From NCBI GenBank assembly GCA_002471225.1, contig DKPO01000033.1, forward strand, positions 118,799-149,193: a DNA stretch of 30,395 nucleotides. The letters are read 5' to 3'. This stretch comes from Porphyromonadaceae bacterium UBA7332. Lineage in GTDB: Bacteria; Bacteroidota; Bacteroidia; Bacteroidales; UBA7332. The notes beneath the pieces were generated by a model that was not told where the DNA came from, made no database searches, and worked only from the letters and a program-made list of their open reading frames with translations. How positions within the stretch are numbered: the first letter of the stretch is position 1; each line of letters opens with the position of its first letter. Of this stretch, positions 23,237 to 30,395 are shown piece after piece. The translations under genes were made by a program, and so were the position numbers.

Positions 23237-24566
23237 ATTGAAAATATTAATATTACTATTGGTGTTGCCTTTGCTTTCAGGCTTTTTACTCAAATCCGAA
23301 AATTCTGATACAGATTTGGTAGCAGGCATAGATATGGATAGTATAGAACTATTGAGTATAGATTCATCTGTCTATCGGTATAATTTTATTGATGAAAAAA
23401 AGAATATAATTCATGATTCAACTAAGACATTATATGCTTTTTATGATAGAATGACTGATCTTAGAAGAGATAAAGATACTATAGTCTCTATAGTTCATAT
23501 TGGGGATTCTCATATTCAGGCAGGTTACCTGAGTGGTCGTATGATGCGATTACTACAAAATGATTTTGGCAATGCTGGCAGAGGTTTGATTGTTCCTCTC
23601 CGTTTAGCTAAAACAAATGAGCCATTAGATTATAAAATAACTTCATCAATCTCTTGGCAAGGAAGCAGACTTAATCAACGGAATGCTTCGAATACGAGTG
23701 GTATAGGTGGTATAGTTATAGAGTCTTCTTCTTCACGCGTGGACTTTACTATCTCTTTATCTGAAACGAAAGGAAAAGAATATGCGTTTGATCAGATAAC
23801 TGTCTTTTCGGATCCAGATACGCCTATTTTGCATCCTGATTCAAGTAGGTTTAATCAATATGTGGTTGAGGAGAAAGGTCCTTATGCCTATAAGTTAAAA
23901 CTTAATACGCTGACTGATTCAATATCTCTTAAGGCTACTGCAATGGTAAATGACGTTAATAATAAATTCTACGGATTCTTATTGAAGAATGGTAACCCCG
24001 GTGTTCTATATCATAGTATTGGTGTTAACGGAGCTCATTATGCAGATTACCAGAAAGGACTTGTATTTGAGCAAACAAAAGCTCTTACCCCTGATCTTAT
24101 AATTCTCTCTTTAGGTACAAATGAAGCTTTTGCCCAAAATCTCAATTACAGTGAATTTAAACGGCAGGTTGAGGTAACGGTTGCTAAACTGAAATCAGAA
24201 AACAAGGATGCTAAATTATTAATAACTATCCCTCCTCAATGCTATATAAAGCGACGGGTAAATAAAAAACTAGTATATGAGCCAAATCAGCGAGTTAAAA
24301 CCGTACGAAAGGTTCTTGTCGACTTTGCTACGGAACAAGGTATTGCATGGTGGGATCTGTATGATATATCTGGAGGAAATGGTTCTGCTAAACAATGGTA
24401 CTCGCATAAACTAATGTCAAAAGATCGAATTCATTTTACAGAGGAAGGCTATAGATTGCAAGCAGATATTTTATATAATGCCTTGCAACATTCCTATAAT
24501 GAATATTTAGAAAAAGAAAACAGACAGGTAGTTTCAAATCAATTATTAAGCGGAATAATTCAATAA
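23217..24566 (+). CDS. Second exported SGNH-hydrolase-like protein
   Basis: 449 residues from the first ATG (23217); an internal ATG at 23229 gives 445 and a shorter overlap with the stop of the previous gene. A hydrophobic N-terminus (about 8-24) is a signal peptide or anchor. The SGNH blocks are VHIGDSHIQAG (Ser98), LSLGTNEAF as block III, and DRIHFTEEGY (Asp403, His406). The GDSH block and overall layout match GDSL-like proteins seen beside MBOAT acyltransferases. Overlap with the upstream gene implies translational coupling and a joint function, probably in modifying a surface or wall glycan. A very strong terminator follows, so no third gene belongs to the operon. Confidence 0.82.
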   Translation: MKLLMNKLKILILLLVLPLLSGFLLKSENSDTDLVAGIDMDSIELLSIDSSVYRYNFIDEKKNIIHDSTKTLYAFYDRMTDLRRDKDTIVSIVHIGDSHIQAGYLSGRMMRLLQNDFGNAGRGLIVPLRLAKTNEPLDYKITSSISWQGSRLNQRNASNTSGIGGIVIESSSSRVDFTISLSETKGKEYAFDQITVFSDPDTPILHPDSSRFNQYVVEEKGPYAYKLKLNTLTDSISLKATAMVNDVNNKFYGFLLKNGNPGVLYHSIGVNGAHYADYQKGLVFEQTKALTPDLIILSLGTNEAFAQNLNYSEFKRQVEVTVAKLKSENKDAKLLITIPPQCYIKRRVNKKLVYEPNQRVKTVRKVLVDFATEQGIAWWDLYDISGGNGSAKQWYSHKLMSKDRIHFTEEGYRLQADILYNALQHSYNEYLEKENRQVVSNQLLSGIIQ

Positions 24567-24569
24567 ATA

Positions 24570-24610
24570 AAAAGGAATGTATTTGGTAATCACCAAATAC
24601 ATTCCTTTTA
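24570..24610. terminator. Terminator of the SGNH operon
   Basis: A perfect 18-bp stem (24570-24587 with 24592-24609) around a 4-base loop, starting three bases after the stop codon. The outer AAAA/TTTT lets it act in both directions. Confidence 0.92.
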
Positions 24611-24888
24611 TGCAGTAAATACCGTTGTTTTATTCTCCTGATTACTTCGATTTCTCAATTGATCCATTATTCTTTTTTAGATTTAGCTTTATAAGAATGA
24701 CTATGGAATAATCGGGATTTTTCTACTGATCTATATTATTTATTGGTGTTATTGAGAAGATGGAAGTTATGCAGATATAAGAGGGAGGCAGAGTAACAGG
24801 CTATTGCTCAGAAAAATATTATGAGCGAATCATTTGTTTTATTGCGGCAAATAAATTAAGCATAGGTAAGATTTAAATATTTAATCAA
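24611..24888. other. Gene-free spacer between two strong terminators
   Basis: About 280 bases between the terminator of the SGNH operon and that of the sigma-factor gene, which converge here. I see no reading frame of note, no TAnnTTTG element I would defend, and no strong hairpin. Confidence 0.55.
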
Positions 24889-24932
24889 AAAAAGAGTCTA
24901 TCTGACAATATATTGTCAGATAGACTCTTTTT
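24889..24932. terminator. Perfect 44-bp palindrome: terminator of the ECF sigma gene
   Basis: A 20-bp perfect stem (24889-24908 with 24913-24932) with loop TATA, so the whole 44 bp is its own reverse complement. It ends with T-runs on both strands. It lies 23 bases beyond the stop of the minus-strand sigma gene and is bidirectional. Confidence 0.93.
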
Positions 24933-24955
24933 GAATTTATTACGGCAGAATTCAT

Positions 24956-25468
24956 TTATTTGTTTATATCATACTCTTTTAGGTGTTCTTGTAGGCGTTG
25001 TCTTGCAAAGAAGATCCGGCTTTTTACAGTTCCTAAAGGTAATCCCATTTTGTCTGCAATTTCCTGATATTTATAACCGGCAACATGCATAGAAAAAGGT
25101 ATTCTGTATTCAGGGGAGAAGCTATTTATAGCATTTGTAATCTCTTTAACAGAAAAAGAACCTTCAGGTGTGTCGAATCCGGATTCTTGAGGAAGATTCA
25201 AATGATACAAATCTTCTGTTTGATCAACCATTGTCTGATTACGAACCAAACGTCTGTAATTATTGATAAAGATATTACGCATAATGGTAAATACCCATCC
25301 TTTAAAATTAACATTGTCATAATATTTCTCTTGATTATCAAGAGCTTTCAAGGTAGTGTCCTGAAGAAGATCCTCCGCATCGTCACGATTCGCAGTCAGC
25401 GTATAAGCAAAACTTTTCAAATTGTCTTGCAAAGCCAATAATCTTTCGCTAAAATCTGTAATTGCCAT
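24956..25468 (-). CDS. ECF-type RNA polymerase sigma factor
   Basis: 170 residues. Region 2 spans about 10-76 with DAEDLLQDTTLKAL (about 30-43) and FKGWVFTIMRNIFINNYRR, the core-binding and -10 recognition helices. Region 4 spans about 108-160 with YKYQEIADKMGLPLGTVKSR, the -35-reading helix-turn-helix. The sequence resembles a conserved Bacteroidales ECF sigma factor, but I cannot name its regulon. No anti-sigma factor, receptor or FecR-like gene is adjacent: the next gene downstream converges and the upstream gene is over 400 bp away. Regulation by expression level or by a distant anti-sigma factor is likely. Its own promoter is a textbook housekeeping Bacteroidetes promoter. Confidence 0.93.
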   Translation of the reverse strand: MAITDFSERLLALQDNLKSFAYTLTANRDDAEDLLQDTTLKALDNQEKYYDNVNFKGWVFTIMRNIFINNYRRLVRNQTMVDQTEDLYHLNLPQESGFDTPEGSFSVKEITNAINSFSPEYRIPFSMHVAGYKYQEIADKMGLPLGTVKSRIFFARQRLQEHLKEYDINK

Positions 25469-25515
25469 AATGTTAATTTTTAAGCGGGTTATACATTTAT
25501 TTCACATCTCTGCGA

Positions 25516-25546
25516 CAAATATATATATAATATTGATATATCCAAA
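25516..25546 (-). promoter_or_regulatory. Promoter of the ECF sigma gene
   Basis: The minus strand has TTTG (25543-25546) and TATATTTG (25516-25523) separated by exactly 19 bp, an ideal -33/-7 pair for the Bacteroidetes primary sigma factor. The leader is about 45 bases. Confidence 0.8.
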
Positions 25547-25826
25547 TAAATTCATTAGATTTTTAATATTTAACATATCTGAAATATTTGCAGCTGGATT
25601 TAATTTCTGTTGTATTTGCCGATCAGTACAGCTTAGATCGGGATTTTATGTATAGATATATTTGTGAATTAGTGTGTTCTAATGTGTTTTTAAACATAAA
25701 GATCTTATGTCATAATATTATATGGGTTAAGATGTTATTTTAGTCAGATTCATATTAAGATATGGGTGAAAAGGAAATACAAATCTGATATAAAGTATAT
25801 TTTTTATGTGTTGAGTATGAGTATAT
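25547..25826. other. Gene-free spacer upstream of the ECF sigma gene
   Basis: About 280 AT-rich bases between the sigma promoter and the terminator of the peroxidase operon. No coding frame or RNA gene is recognised. A loose inverted pair, GATCAGTACAGCTTAGATC near 25621-25639, is too imperfect to call. Confidence 0.45.
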
Positions 25827-25868
25827 AAAAAAAGACTCCTGAAGATTGAAATCTATGAGGAGTCTTTT
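25827..25868 (-). terminator. Terminator of the resB-ccsA-peroxidase operon
   Basis: AAAAGACTCCT pairs with AGGAGTCTTTT over 11 bp, with an inner AGAT/ATCT pairing and a T-run on the minus strand. It starts about 20 bases past the peroxidase stop. Confidence 0.88.
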
Positions 25869-25889
25869 ATACTTAACTAATAAGGATGT

Positions 25890-27272
25890 TTATTTAAGTG
25901 TTGAGCCTTTATATTGCCCGTTAAGCGTATTCATGAAAAGAACAATTTTATTAATATCTTCGTCAGAAAGACTTTTACCCACCTGATACTTTAACATGAT
26001 ACGTGTTGCATCTTCTAAAGTTTCAGCAGTACCGTCATGTAAATAAGGAGCTGTTAAAGCGACATTTCGTAAACTTGGTGTTTTAAAGCGCTGAAGGTCT
26101 TTTGTGTCATTAGTTGCGTTAAAATGTCCCTGATCTTTAGTCTTAATAATATCTCTATCGGCTTTCATTTCGCGCTCGGCAAAATAATCTGCAACAATAC
26201 CCATGTATTCATAAGATTGACCACCTATTGCCTGACCCACATGACATGTTGCACAATTATTAGCTTTAAATAATTCATAACCTTCAATTTCTTCCTGATT
26301 TAAAGCAGTTGCATCTCCCTTCAGATATAAATCAAAACGTGAATTAGGTGTTAGTAGAGTTTTCTCAAATTCAGCAATAGCATCTGTAATATTATTCCCG
26401 GAATAGCCATCAGGATAAATAGATAAAAATTCCGCAGTCAATTCAGGATCTTTAGCTAATTTAGCAATAATTTCATCCCATGATTCAGAGCCCATTTCAA
26501 GCATATCAAATGGAGGGCCTCCTGCCTGTGCTTGTAAATCAGCTGCACGTCCATCCCAGAATTGAGCGATATGTAGCGCTGCATTGAATACAGTAGGAGC
26601 ATTGATACCTCCAATCTGATCATAAATACCTTTAGAAAACTGAAGACGATCTACACCTGCAGAATCCAGGCTATGACATGTTGCACACGATAGATTATTA
26701 TCCTTAGATAAACGGGTATCATGATAAAGTTTTTCTCCTAATGCCACTTTTGCAGGATTTACAGCTAAAGAGTCTATAAGAGGTTGGACGGCTTCATTAG
26801 CAAATGTTGAAGAGCTTAATCCATTTGAATATATTTTTGAACGATTTTCTTTGATCCAATTGAGCATAATTTCGCGCTCTTTTTCATCAAGAGAACTATG
26901 CCAATGGAGAGCTGTAAATTTTGCAGGAGGCATAGATTGATTGATGATACTTTGTTCTATTTTAGCCAAATCAACTTCAGATGGCGTATTACCATTATCT
27001 ATCGCTTCGATTATACTTTCAATATCGATATACTTGTATCCTTTTTGGATATCTTCCTGTATAATTCCTTCTGCGATAGGGAATGAAGCATAAAATGGTA
27101 ATTCCGGTGACTGAGAGTGGCAGTCTAAGCAGCGATTACTTGTCAGAATGTGCTTGATTTGCTCATTTGAAGTAAAACGATCCAATTCTTTTGCGTTGGT
27201 ATATCTTTGATAAGCGAATACCATTGAGCCGATCACTAATAATGCGCCGACCGATAAGAGAATCTTTTTCAT
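25890..27272 (-). CDS. Triheme cytochrome c peroxidase
   Basis: 460 residues with an N-terminal signal/anchor helix (about 4-20). There are three CxxCH heme c sites: CLDCH (48-52), CATCH (196-200) and CATCH (340-344). The last two belong to the classical diheme peroxidase/MauG fold; GGINAPTVFNAALHIAQFWDGRA (in pieces GGINAPTVFN and FWDGRA) and the LRNVALTAPYLHDG segment are typical. The N-terminal site belongs to a small heme-binding domain that also holds MPPAKF (Met114), a possible axial ligand. The protein reduces hydrogen peroxide in the periplasm with electrons from the quinone pool or a small cytochrome. The extra heme may pass electrons inward, as proposed for triheme peroxidases of enterobacteria. 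It is third in an operon with the cytochrome c maturation pair (31-bp gap to ccsA). Confidence 0.94.
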   Translation of the reverse strand: MKKILLSVGALLVIGSMVFAYQRYTNAKELDRFTSNEQIKHILTSNRCLDCHSQSPELPFYASFPIAEGIIQEDIQKGYKYIDIESIIEAIDNGNTPSEVDLAKIEQSIINQSMPPAKFTALHWHSSLDEKEREIMLNWIKENRSKIYSNGLSSSTFANEAVQPLIDSLAVNPAKVALGEKLYHDTRLSKDNNLSCATCHSLDSAGVDRLQFSKGIYDQIGGINAPTVFNAALHIAQFWDGRAADLQAQAGGPPFDMLEMGSESWDEIIAKLAKDPELTAEFLSIYPDGYSGNNITDAIAEFEKTLLTPNSRFDLYLKGDATALNQEEIEGYELFKANNCATCHVGQAIGGQSYEYMGIVADYFAEREMKADRDIIKTKDQGHFNATNDTKDLQRFKTPSLRNVALTAPYLHDGTAETLEDATRIMLKYQVGKSLSDEDINKIVLFMNTLNGQYKGSTLK

Positions 27273-27303
27273 TTGTTAATTGTTTCTGGATTTTAAAATA
27301 TAT

Positions 27304-28101
27304 TTAATTCATATATGTATGTACACTATTTGCTGCAGTAGGCAAATAATTGATGCCATACCAGCAGATTTGGAAAAACAGGAAGCAAGTTATTATGAAA
27401 ATATCAACAACAAAAGATTCTTTTGTGTGATTTAATCTATAATGTATATACATGATTCCCATAATCCAGGTGATGGCGGCCCATACTTCCTTTGGATCCC
27501 AACTCCAGTAATCTCCCCATGCGTCTTTAGCCCAAAGAGCGCCCATCATCATTCCGATTGTAAGCAGGCCAATGCCATCATAAAAAAGTTTGTCGCAATG
27601 ATATAAGAGCTCTGAATTATTTGTTTTATTTTTTCTGCAAAGACGTATAAGAGAAAGAATAAAGGCACAACCAATACATGCATATGCAATCATGTATACA
27701 GATACATGCGGGACAAACCAAGGGCTATTTAAGGCTGGCATTAATTCTTTTTCATGTATTTCAGGCTTAAGTAAATTGATAACCATGAAGACCGAACTAA
27801 GCAAAAAACTAAATAATAAGATTATTTTGTACTTGCTTCTGTACCAAGTAATCAAGCCAATTAGCATAAGAAAAAAAGAATACAATAGACGTGTCTCCCC
27901 CATAGTTCGCATAGGAGGTCTGCCTAAGAAACTCCATAGCCCCATGATAAATAATATATACACGGCAATCGCAGATAAAGAAGGTGCTAATACATATTTT
28001 AGATTCCTTCCTCTTAAAAGATTTAATGATGCGATTGAGAGTAATAATATAGTTAGGATAGAGAAATATATAAATGAATCCCAGTTAATCATTCTGATCA
28101 A
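27304..28101 (-). CDS. ccsA: System II cytochrome c biogenesis protein CcsA/ResC
   Basis: 265 residues, about eight membrane helices. The tryptophan-rich heme-handling motif WGDYWSWDPKE is at 195-205. Flanking histidines that usually hold heme are seen as PHVSVYM (His132) and near the end NSVHTY (His261). With ResB it forms the System II synthase, which carries heme across the inner membrane and attaches it to CxxCH motifs. The start lies inside the resB 3' end (17-base overlap), so the two are translationally coupled; an ATG at 28092 is an alternative start. The peroxidase gene follows after 31 bases and is an obvious client. Confidence 0.94.
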   Translation of the reverse strand: MIRMINWDSFIYFSILTILLLSIASLNLLRGRNLKYVLAPSLSAIAVYILFIMGLWSFLGRPPMRTMGETRLLYSFFLMLIGLITWYRSKYKIILLFSFLLSSVFMVINLLKPEIHEKELMPALNSPWFVPHVSVYMIAYACIGCAFILSLIRLCRKNKTNNSELLYHCDKLFYDGIGLLTIGMMMGALWAKDAWGDYWSWDPKEVWAAITWIMGIMYIHYRLNHTKESFVVDIFIITCFLFFQICWYGINYLPTAANSVHTYMN

Positions 28102-29236
28102 TTTTTATGTTGTTAGTTTTATATACCGGTCCTACAAAAATTAGAAGTCCCGCTCCAATTAAAATACCCCATAATGCTAAGTGCATGATCTTATACCATG
28201 GATCCTTTACTAATCTGAGGATTATTATCGGGAGTTTATTGTTATGTTTGAATTCATAACTTTCCAGATATATATAATAATTGTCAATAATTACCGGCTT
28301 ATTAATCTCGATATCTTTTTGAAGTATTTCTTTTTTATATTCTAAAGTAATTTGCGCTTTATAATGCCGCGGTTTACCTTGTTGCCATGCTATAACTTCA
28401 GTTTCGTCCCATGGAGCAAAAGGTTTATTTTGACTCAATAAAAGAGTATCCTCTTTATTCGTAGATGTTAGTTTGATATAGTTATTACCTTGTTCTAAAA
28501 CAGAGATATATTTGCCACCAATCTGATAATCCGTTGAAAGTGACTTTATCTCAATTGTATCCGTTTCAGTGATTGTCTCATTTTCTTTGTGTAGAATAGC
28601 AAGAATATCCGGATATCTTTCTATGGTAAAACTATTTAGCATAAGAGAAACCGGCACCTTCTGATAAATGCCTGTATTTGTATATCCATGCTGGGCAATT
28701 TGCTCCGGCTCCACTACTATTTTATATTCTGCTTTGTCAGGAGCTCCGAACATTCCCACTGCAATAGCAATCCACAGGCTGATGTGATTTAATTGGAATG
28801 AAATATAGCGAATTGTTTTTTGGGTTTTTTTTTTCAGAATAATCAATCCAAGTATATACAAGAGAGTGAAGAGACATATCGAAAAAGGAATTGATGTCGT
28901 TATATTGTGATACAAATAACTGAGATTCGATAAACCCTTTGAATCGGAAGATATCTCCTGTGGAATGAATCCCAAAGCTAATAGCAGGATTAAAGTAACA
29001 CTCAGAATACCTAAAGTTGAGTAAATGTGTGTTGTGAAACGATAAATTTTACTCTTTTTGTAATAGATGTGGGTAAATCCAATTAGAAATATCAAAGATG
29101 CAATGAGCATAATATTTAAAGGATATTTCCATATTTGCGTAGACTGCCCAATTACTAATTCTATAAAGAACCCTATTATTACAGCAATTGTAGAGCAAAT
29201 GAATGACTTAATGAATTTCTTCTCTGATTCTATCAT
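28085..29236 (-). CDS. resB: System II cytochrome c biogenesis protein ResB/Ccs1
   Basis: 383 residues. Membrane helices lie at about 10-28, 38-54, 68-90, 115-132 and 150-163. A large periplasmic domain (about 165-350) follows, then a final helix (about 353-374). This is the ResB/Ccs1 arrangement in a short form. NHISLWIAIAVGMFG (150-164), GxYQKVPVSLMLNSFTIERYP and the closing VKDPWYKIMHLALWGILIGAG are recognisable. ResB and CcsA together form the heme-delivery and ligation complex. In Bacteroides this pair commonly sits with the nrfHA nitrite reductase genes; here it leads a peroxidase operon instead. The upstream promoter has an ideal -33/-7 pair. Confidence 0.9.
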   Translation of the reverse strand: MIESEKKFIKSFICSTIAVIIGFFIELVIGQSTQIWKYPLNIMLIASLIFLIGFTHIYYKKSKIYRFTTHIYSTLGILSVTLILLLALGFIPQEISSDSKGLSNLSYLYHNITTSIPFSICLFTLLYILGLIILKKKTQKTIRYISFQLNHISLWIAIAVGMFGAPDKAEYKIVVEPEQIAQHGYTNTGIYQKVPVSLMLNSFTIERYPDILAILHKENETITETDTIEIKSLSTDYQIGGKYISVLEQGNNYIKLTSTNKEDTLLLSQNKPFAPWDETEVIAWQQGKPRHYKAQITLEYKKEILQKDIEINKPVIIDNYYIYLESYEFKHNNKLPIIILRLVKDPWYKIMHLALWGILIGAGLLIFVGPVYKTNNIKIDQND

Positions 29237-29259
29237 ATAATTACAGTTCTGTGATGCTG

Positions 29260-29290
29260 CAAAGATATGTAATAATTACATTTATGCAAA
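29260..29290 (-). promoter_or_regulatory. Promoter of resB-ccsA-peroxidase operon
   Basis: The minus strand has TTTG (29287-29290) and TATCTTTG (29260-29267) separated by exactly 19 bp. The leader to the resB ATG is about 20 bases. Confidence 0.8.
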
Positions 29291-29414
29291 ATAAAAATAA
29301 TAAAACAATTTGTCTGTATGCAATTGTATTCGGATAATAGAAAAAATTATAATAGGAAAATGAGATTTTAATGAAGATATTTATGAAGTAATGAGGCCTT
29401 GTTTTCTTTTTTTT

Positions 29415-29422
29415 TAAATTTG
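29415..29422 (+). promoter_or_regulatory. Possible promoter of dapF
   Basis: TAAATTTG fits TAnnTTTG exactly, about 85 bases before the dapF ATG, but no -33 box stands at the right distance. The rest of the 29291-29507 spacer is AT-rich and holds no gene I can see. Confidence 0.4.
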
Positions 29423-29507
29423 TCCAGGTGTGATTTTGTAAGAAAGCAATGGTGATTAATAATCTTCCATGCAAAATCTTATCGTTAATTATTAAATACT
29501 TTGAAAA

Positions 29508-30347
29508 ATGATACATTTCACAAAAATGCAAGGTGTCGGAAATGACTATGTTTATATAAATAGTCTTACGGAGCAAATCGCAGATTATAGTGAAGCTGCC
29601 AGATTACTAAGTAATAGACACTATGGAGTTGGTTCTGATGGTCTGGTGATTATTATGCCGTCAGAAACCTGTGATTTTCGTATGCGCATGTTTAATTCGG
29701 ATGGAAGTGAGTCTGAGATGTGTGGTAATGCTTCTATTTGCGTTGCAAAATATGTTTATGATAAAGGTTTAACTAATAATCTGACCTTAACTCTTGAAAC
29801 ATTAGCCGGAGATAAATCTATGGAGTTATTTTTAGAGAAAGGAGAGGTTAGTGACGTGAGGGTTGATATGGGAGAACCGATATTGGAATGTAAAAATATT
29901 CCTGTAAATTATTCAGAGCAGACTATGATCTCTAAACCGATTAAAGCAAATGGGCAAACCTGGACTGTTACGGCTTTGTCTATGGGTAATCCTCATATTG
30001 TTATTTTTACGAAGGATGTTTTTAATCTTGATTTAAGAAAAATAGGCCCTTTGTTGGAGCATCATGAATTATTTCCAAATAGAACGAATGTTCAGTTCGT
30101 GGAGGTCCTTTCTGAAAAAGAAATAAATGTTGTCATATGGGAGAGGGGTGCAGGTGAGACTTTGGCTTCGGGGACAGGAGCATGTGCCTCTGTTGTTGCT
30201 TCTGTACTAAATGGTTATTCTGAATCCAGTGTAATTGTACATCAATTAGGTGGAGATTTATTTATTGAATGGGATCAGGAGTCAAATCATGTCTTTATGA
30301 CAGGCAGAGGAGAAACTGTTTTTGAAGGAATCACAGAAAAAGTATAA
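29508..30347 (+). CDS. dapF: Diaminopimelate epimerase
   Basis: 279 residues, the usual DapF size. The enzyme converts LL- to meso-diaminopimelate for lysine and peptidoglycan synthesis. The two catalytic cysteines are Cys72 (MCGNASIC) and Cys226 (GTGACAS). MQGVGNDYVYI (7-17), NRHYGVGSDGL (36-46), MGNPHIVIF (159-167) and ERGAGETLASGTGAC (212-226, with Glu212 and Arg213 binding substrate) are all present. The first cysteine motif reads CGNASIC, where most enzymes have Arg before the second Cys. In Bacteroidales dapF is often followed by dapL; the 48 bases after the stop are too few to show whether that holds here. Confidence 0.96.
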   Translation: MIHFTKMQGVGNDYVYINSLTEQIADYSEAARLLSNRHYGVGSDGLVIIMPSETCDFRMRMFNSDGSESEMCGNASICVAKYVYDKGLTNNLTLTLETLAGDKSMELFLEKGEVSDVRVDMGEPILECKNIPVNYSEQTMISKPIKANGQTWTVTALSMGNPHIVIFTKDVFNLDLRKIGPLLEHHELFPNRTNVQFVEVLSEKEINVVIWERGAGETLASGTGACASVVASVLNGYSESSVIVHQLGGDLFIEWDQESNHVFMTGRGETVFEGITEKV

Positions 30348-30395
30348 AGAATGAAGGATCTGTTAAGTTAGCATATTCCTCATAGTAAAAACAGG

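Noticed and set aside
22925..23329. A 134-codon minus-strand open frame across the SGNH gene junction
   Set aside because: It is antisense to two well-supported genes, has no family resemblance and no promoter.
29241..29576. A 111-codon minus-strand open frame between resB and dapF
   Set aside because: It covers the resB promoter and the dapF start, has a low-complexity AT-driven composition and matches nothing I recognise.

Overview
The window is about 30.4 kb of AT-rich DNA (by eye well under 40% GC) from the Bacteroidota, most likely a Bacteroidales member. I read it as close to Dysgonomonadaceae, but only from overall protein resemblance and with low certainty. Many genes are preceded by the Bacteroidetes-type -7 element TAnnTTTG; two copies also have a TTTG -33 box exactly 19 bp upstream. 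There are no rRNA or tRNA genes, insertion sequences, CRISPR arrays or prophage genes. The region is ordinary chromosome with several compact operons.

Layout. (1) 1-205: a gene-free array of ATAC[G/C]TAT cores recurring every 22 bp, open at the left window edge and not explained by any gene. (2) 412-4547, minus strand: a DUF486 small membrane protein, the translation cluster infC-rpmI-rplT (thrS is not next to it), an EamA-type transporter and a DEAD-box RNA helicase. (3) 4728-11103, plus strand: tryptophanase, an exported lipoprotein resembling a glycogen-debranching glucosidase, a MINPP-type phytase-like phosphatase and a secreted beta-propeller protein, each with its own promoter and/or terminator. 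(4) 11218-13695, minus: rsfS-ftsH. (5) 13829-21472, minus: a TonB-dependent receptor, a terminator, then an MFS transporter-hemN-hemG-4TM protein-hemH operon whose genes overlap or nearly abut. (6) 21749-24566, plus: two overlapping SGNH-hydrolase-like exported proteins. (7) 24956-25468, minus: an ECF sigma factor with no adjacent anti-sigma gene. (8) 25890-29236, minus: resB-ccsA-triheme cytochrome c peroxidase. (9) 29508-30347, plus: dapF.

How they work together. The clearest theme is heme. HemN, HemG and HemH carry out the last three steps from coproporphyrinogen III to heme. They are co-translated with an MFS transporter and an unknown four-helix membrane protein, with an outer-membrane receptor just upstream. 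I infer a porphyrin salvage-and-completion system that would let a cell lacking the early pathway make heme from imported precursors. About 4 kb away, a System II cytochrome c maturation pair is in one operon with a triheme peroxidase, a plausible consumer of that heme. The tryptophanase, exported glucosidase-like lipoprotein and phytase-like phosphatase fit a gut-type lifestyle using amino acids, glucans and inositol phosphates.

Limits: all family calls are from reading the protein sequence, with no database search. Promoters and terminators are called by pattern.
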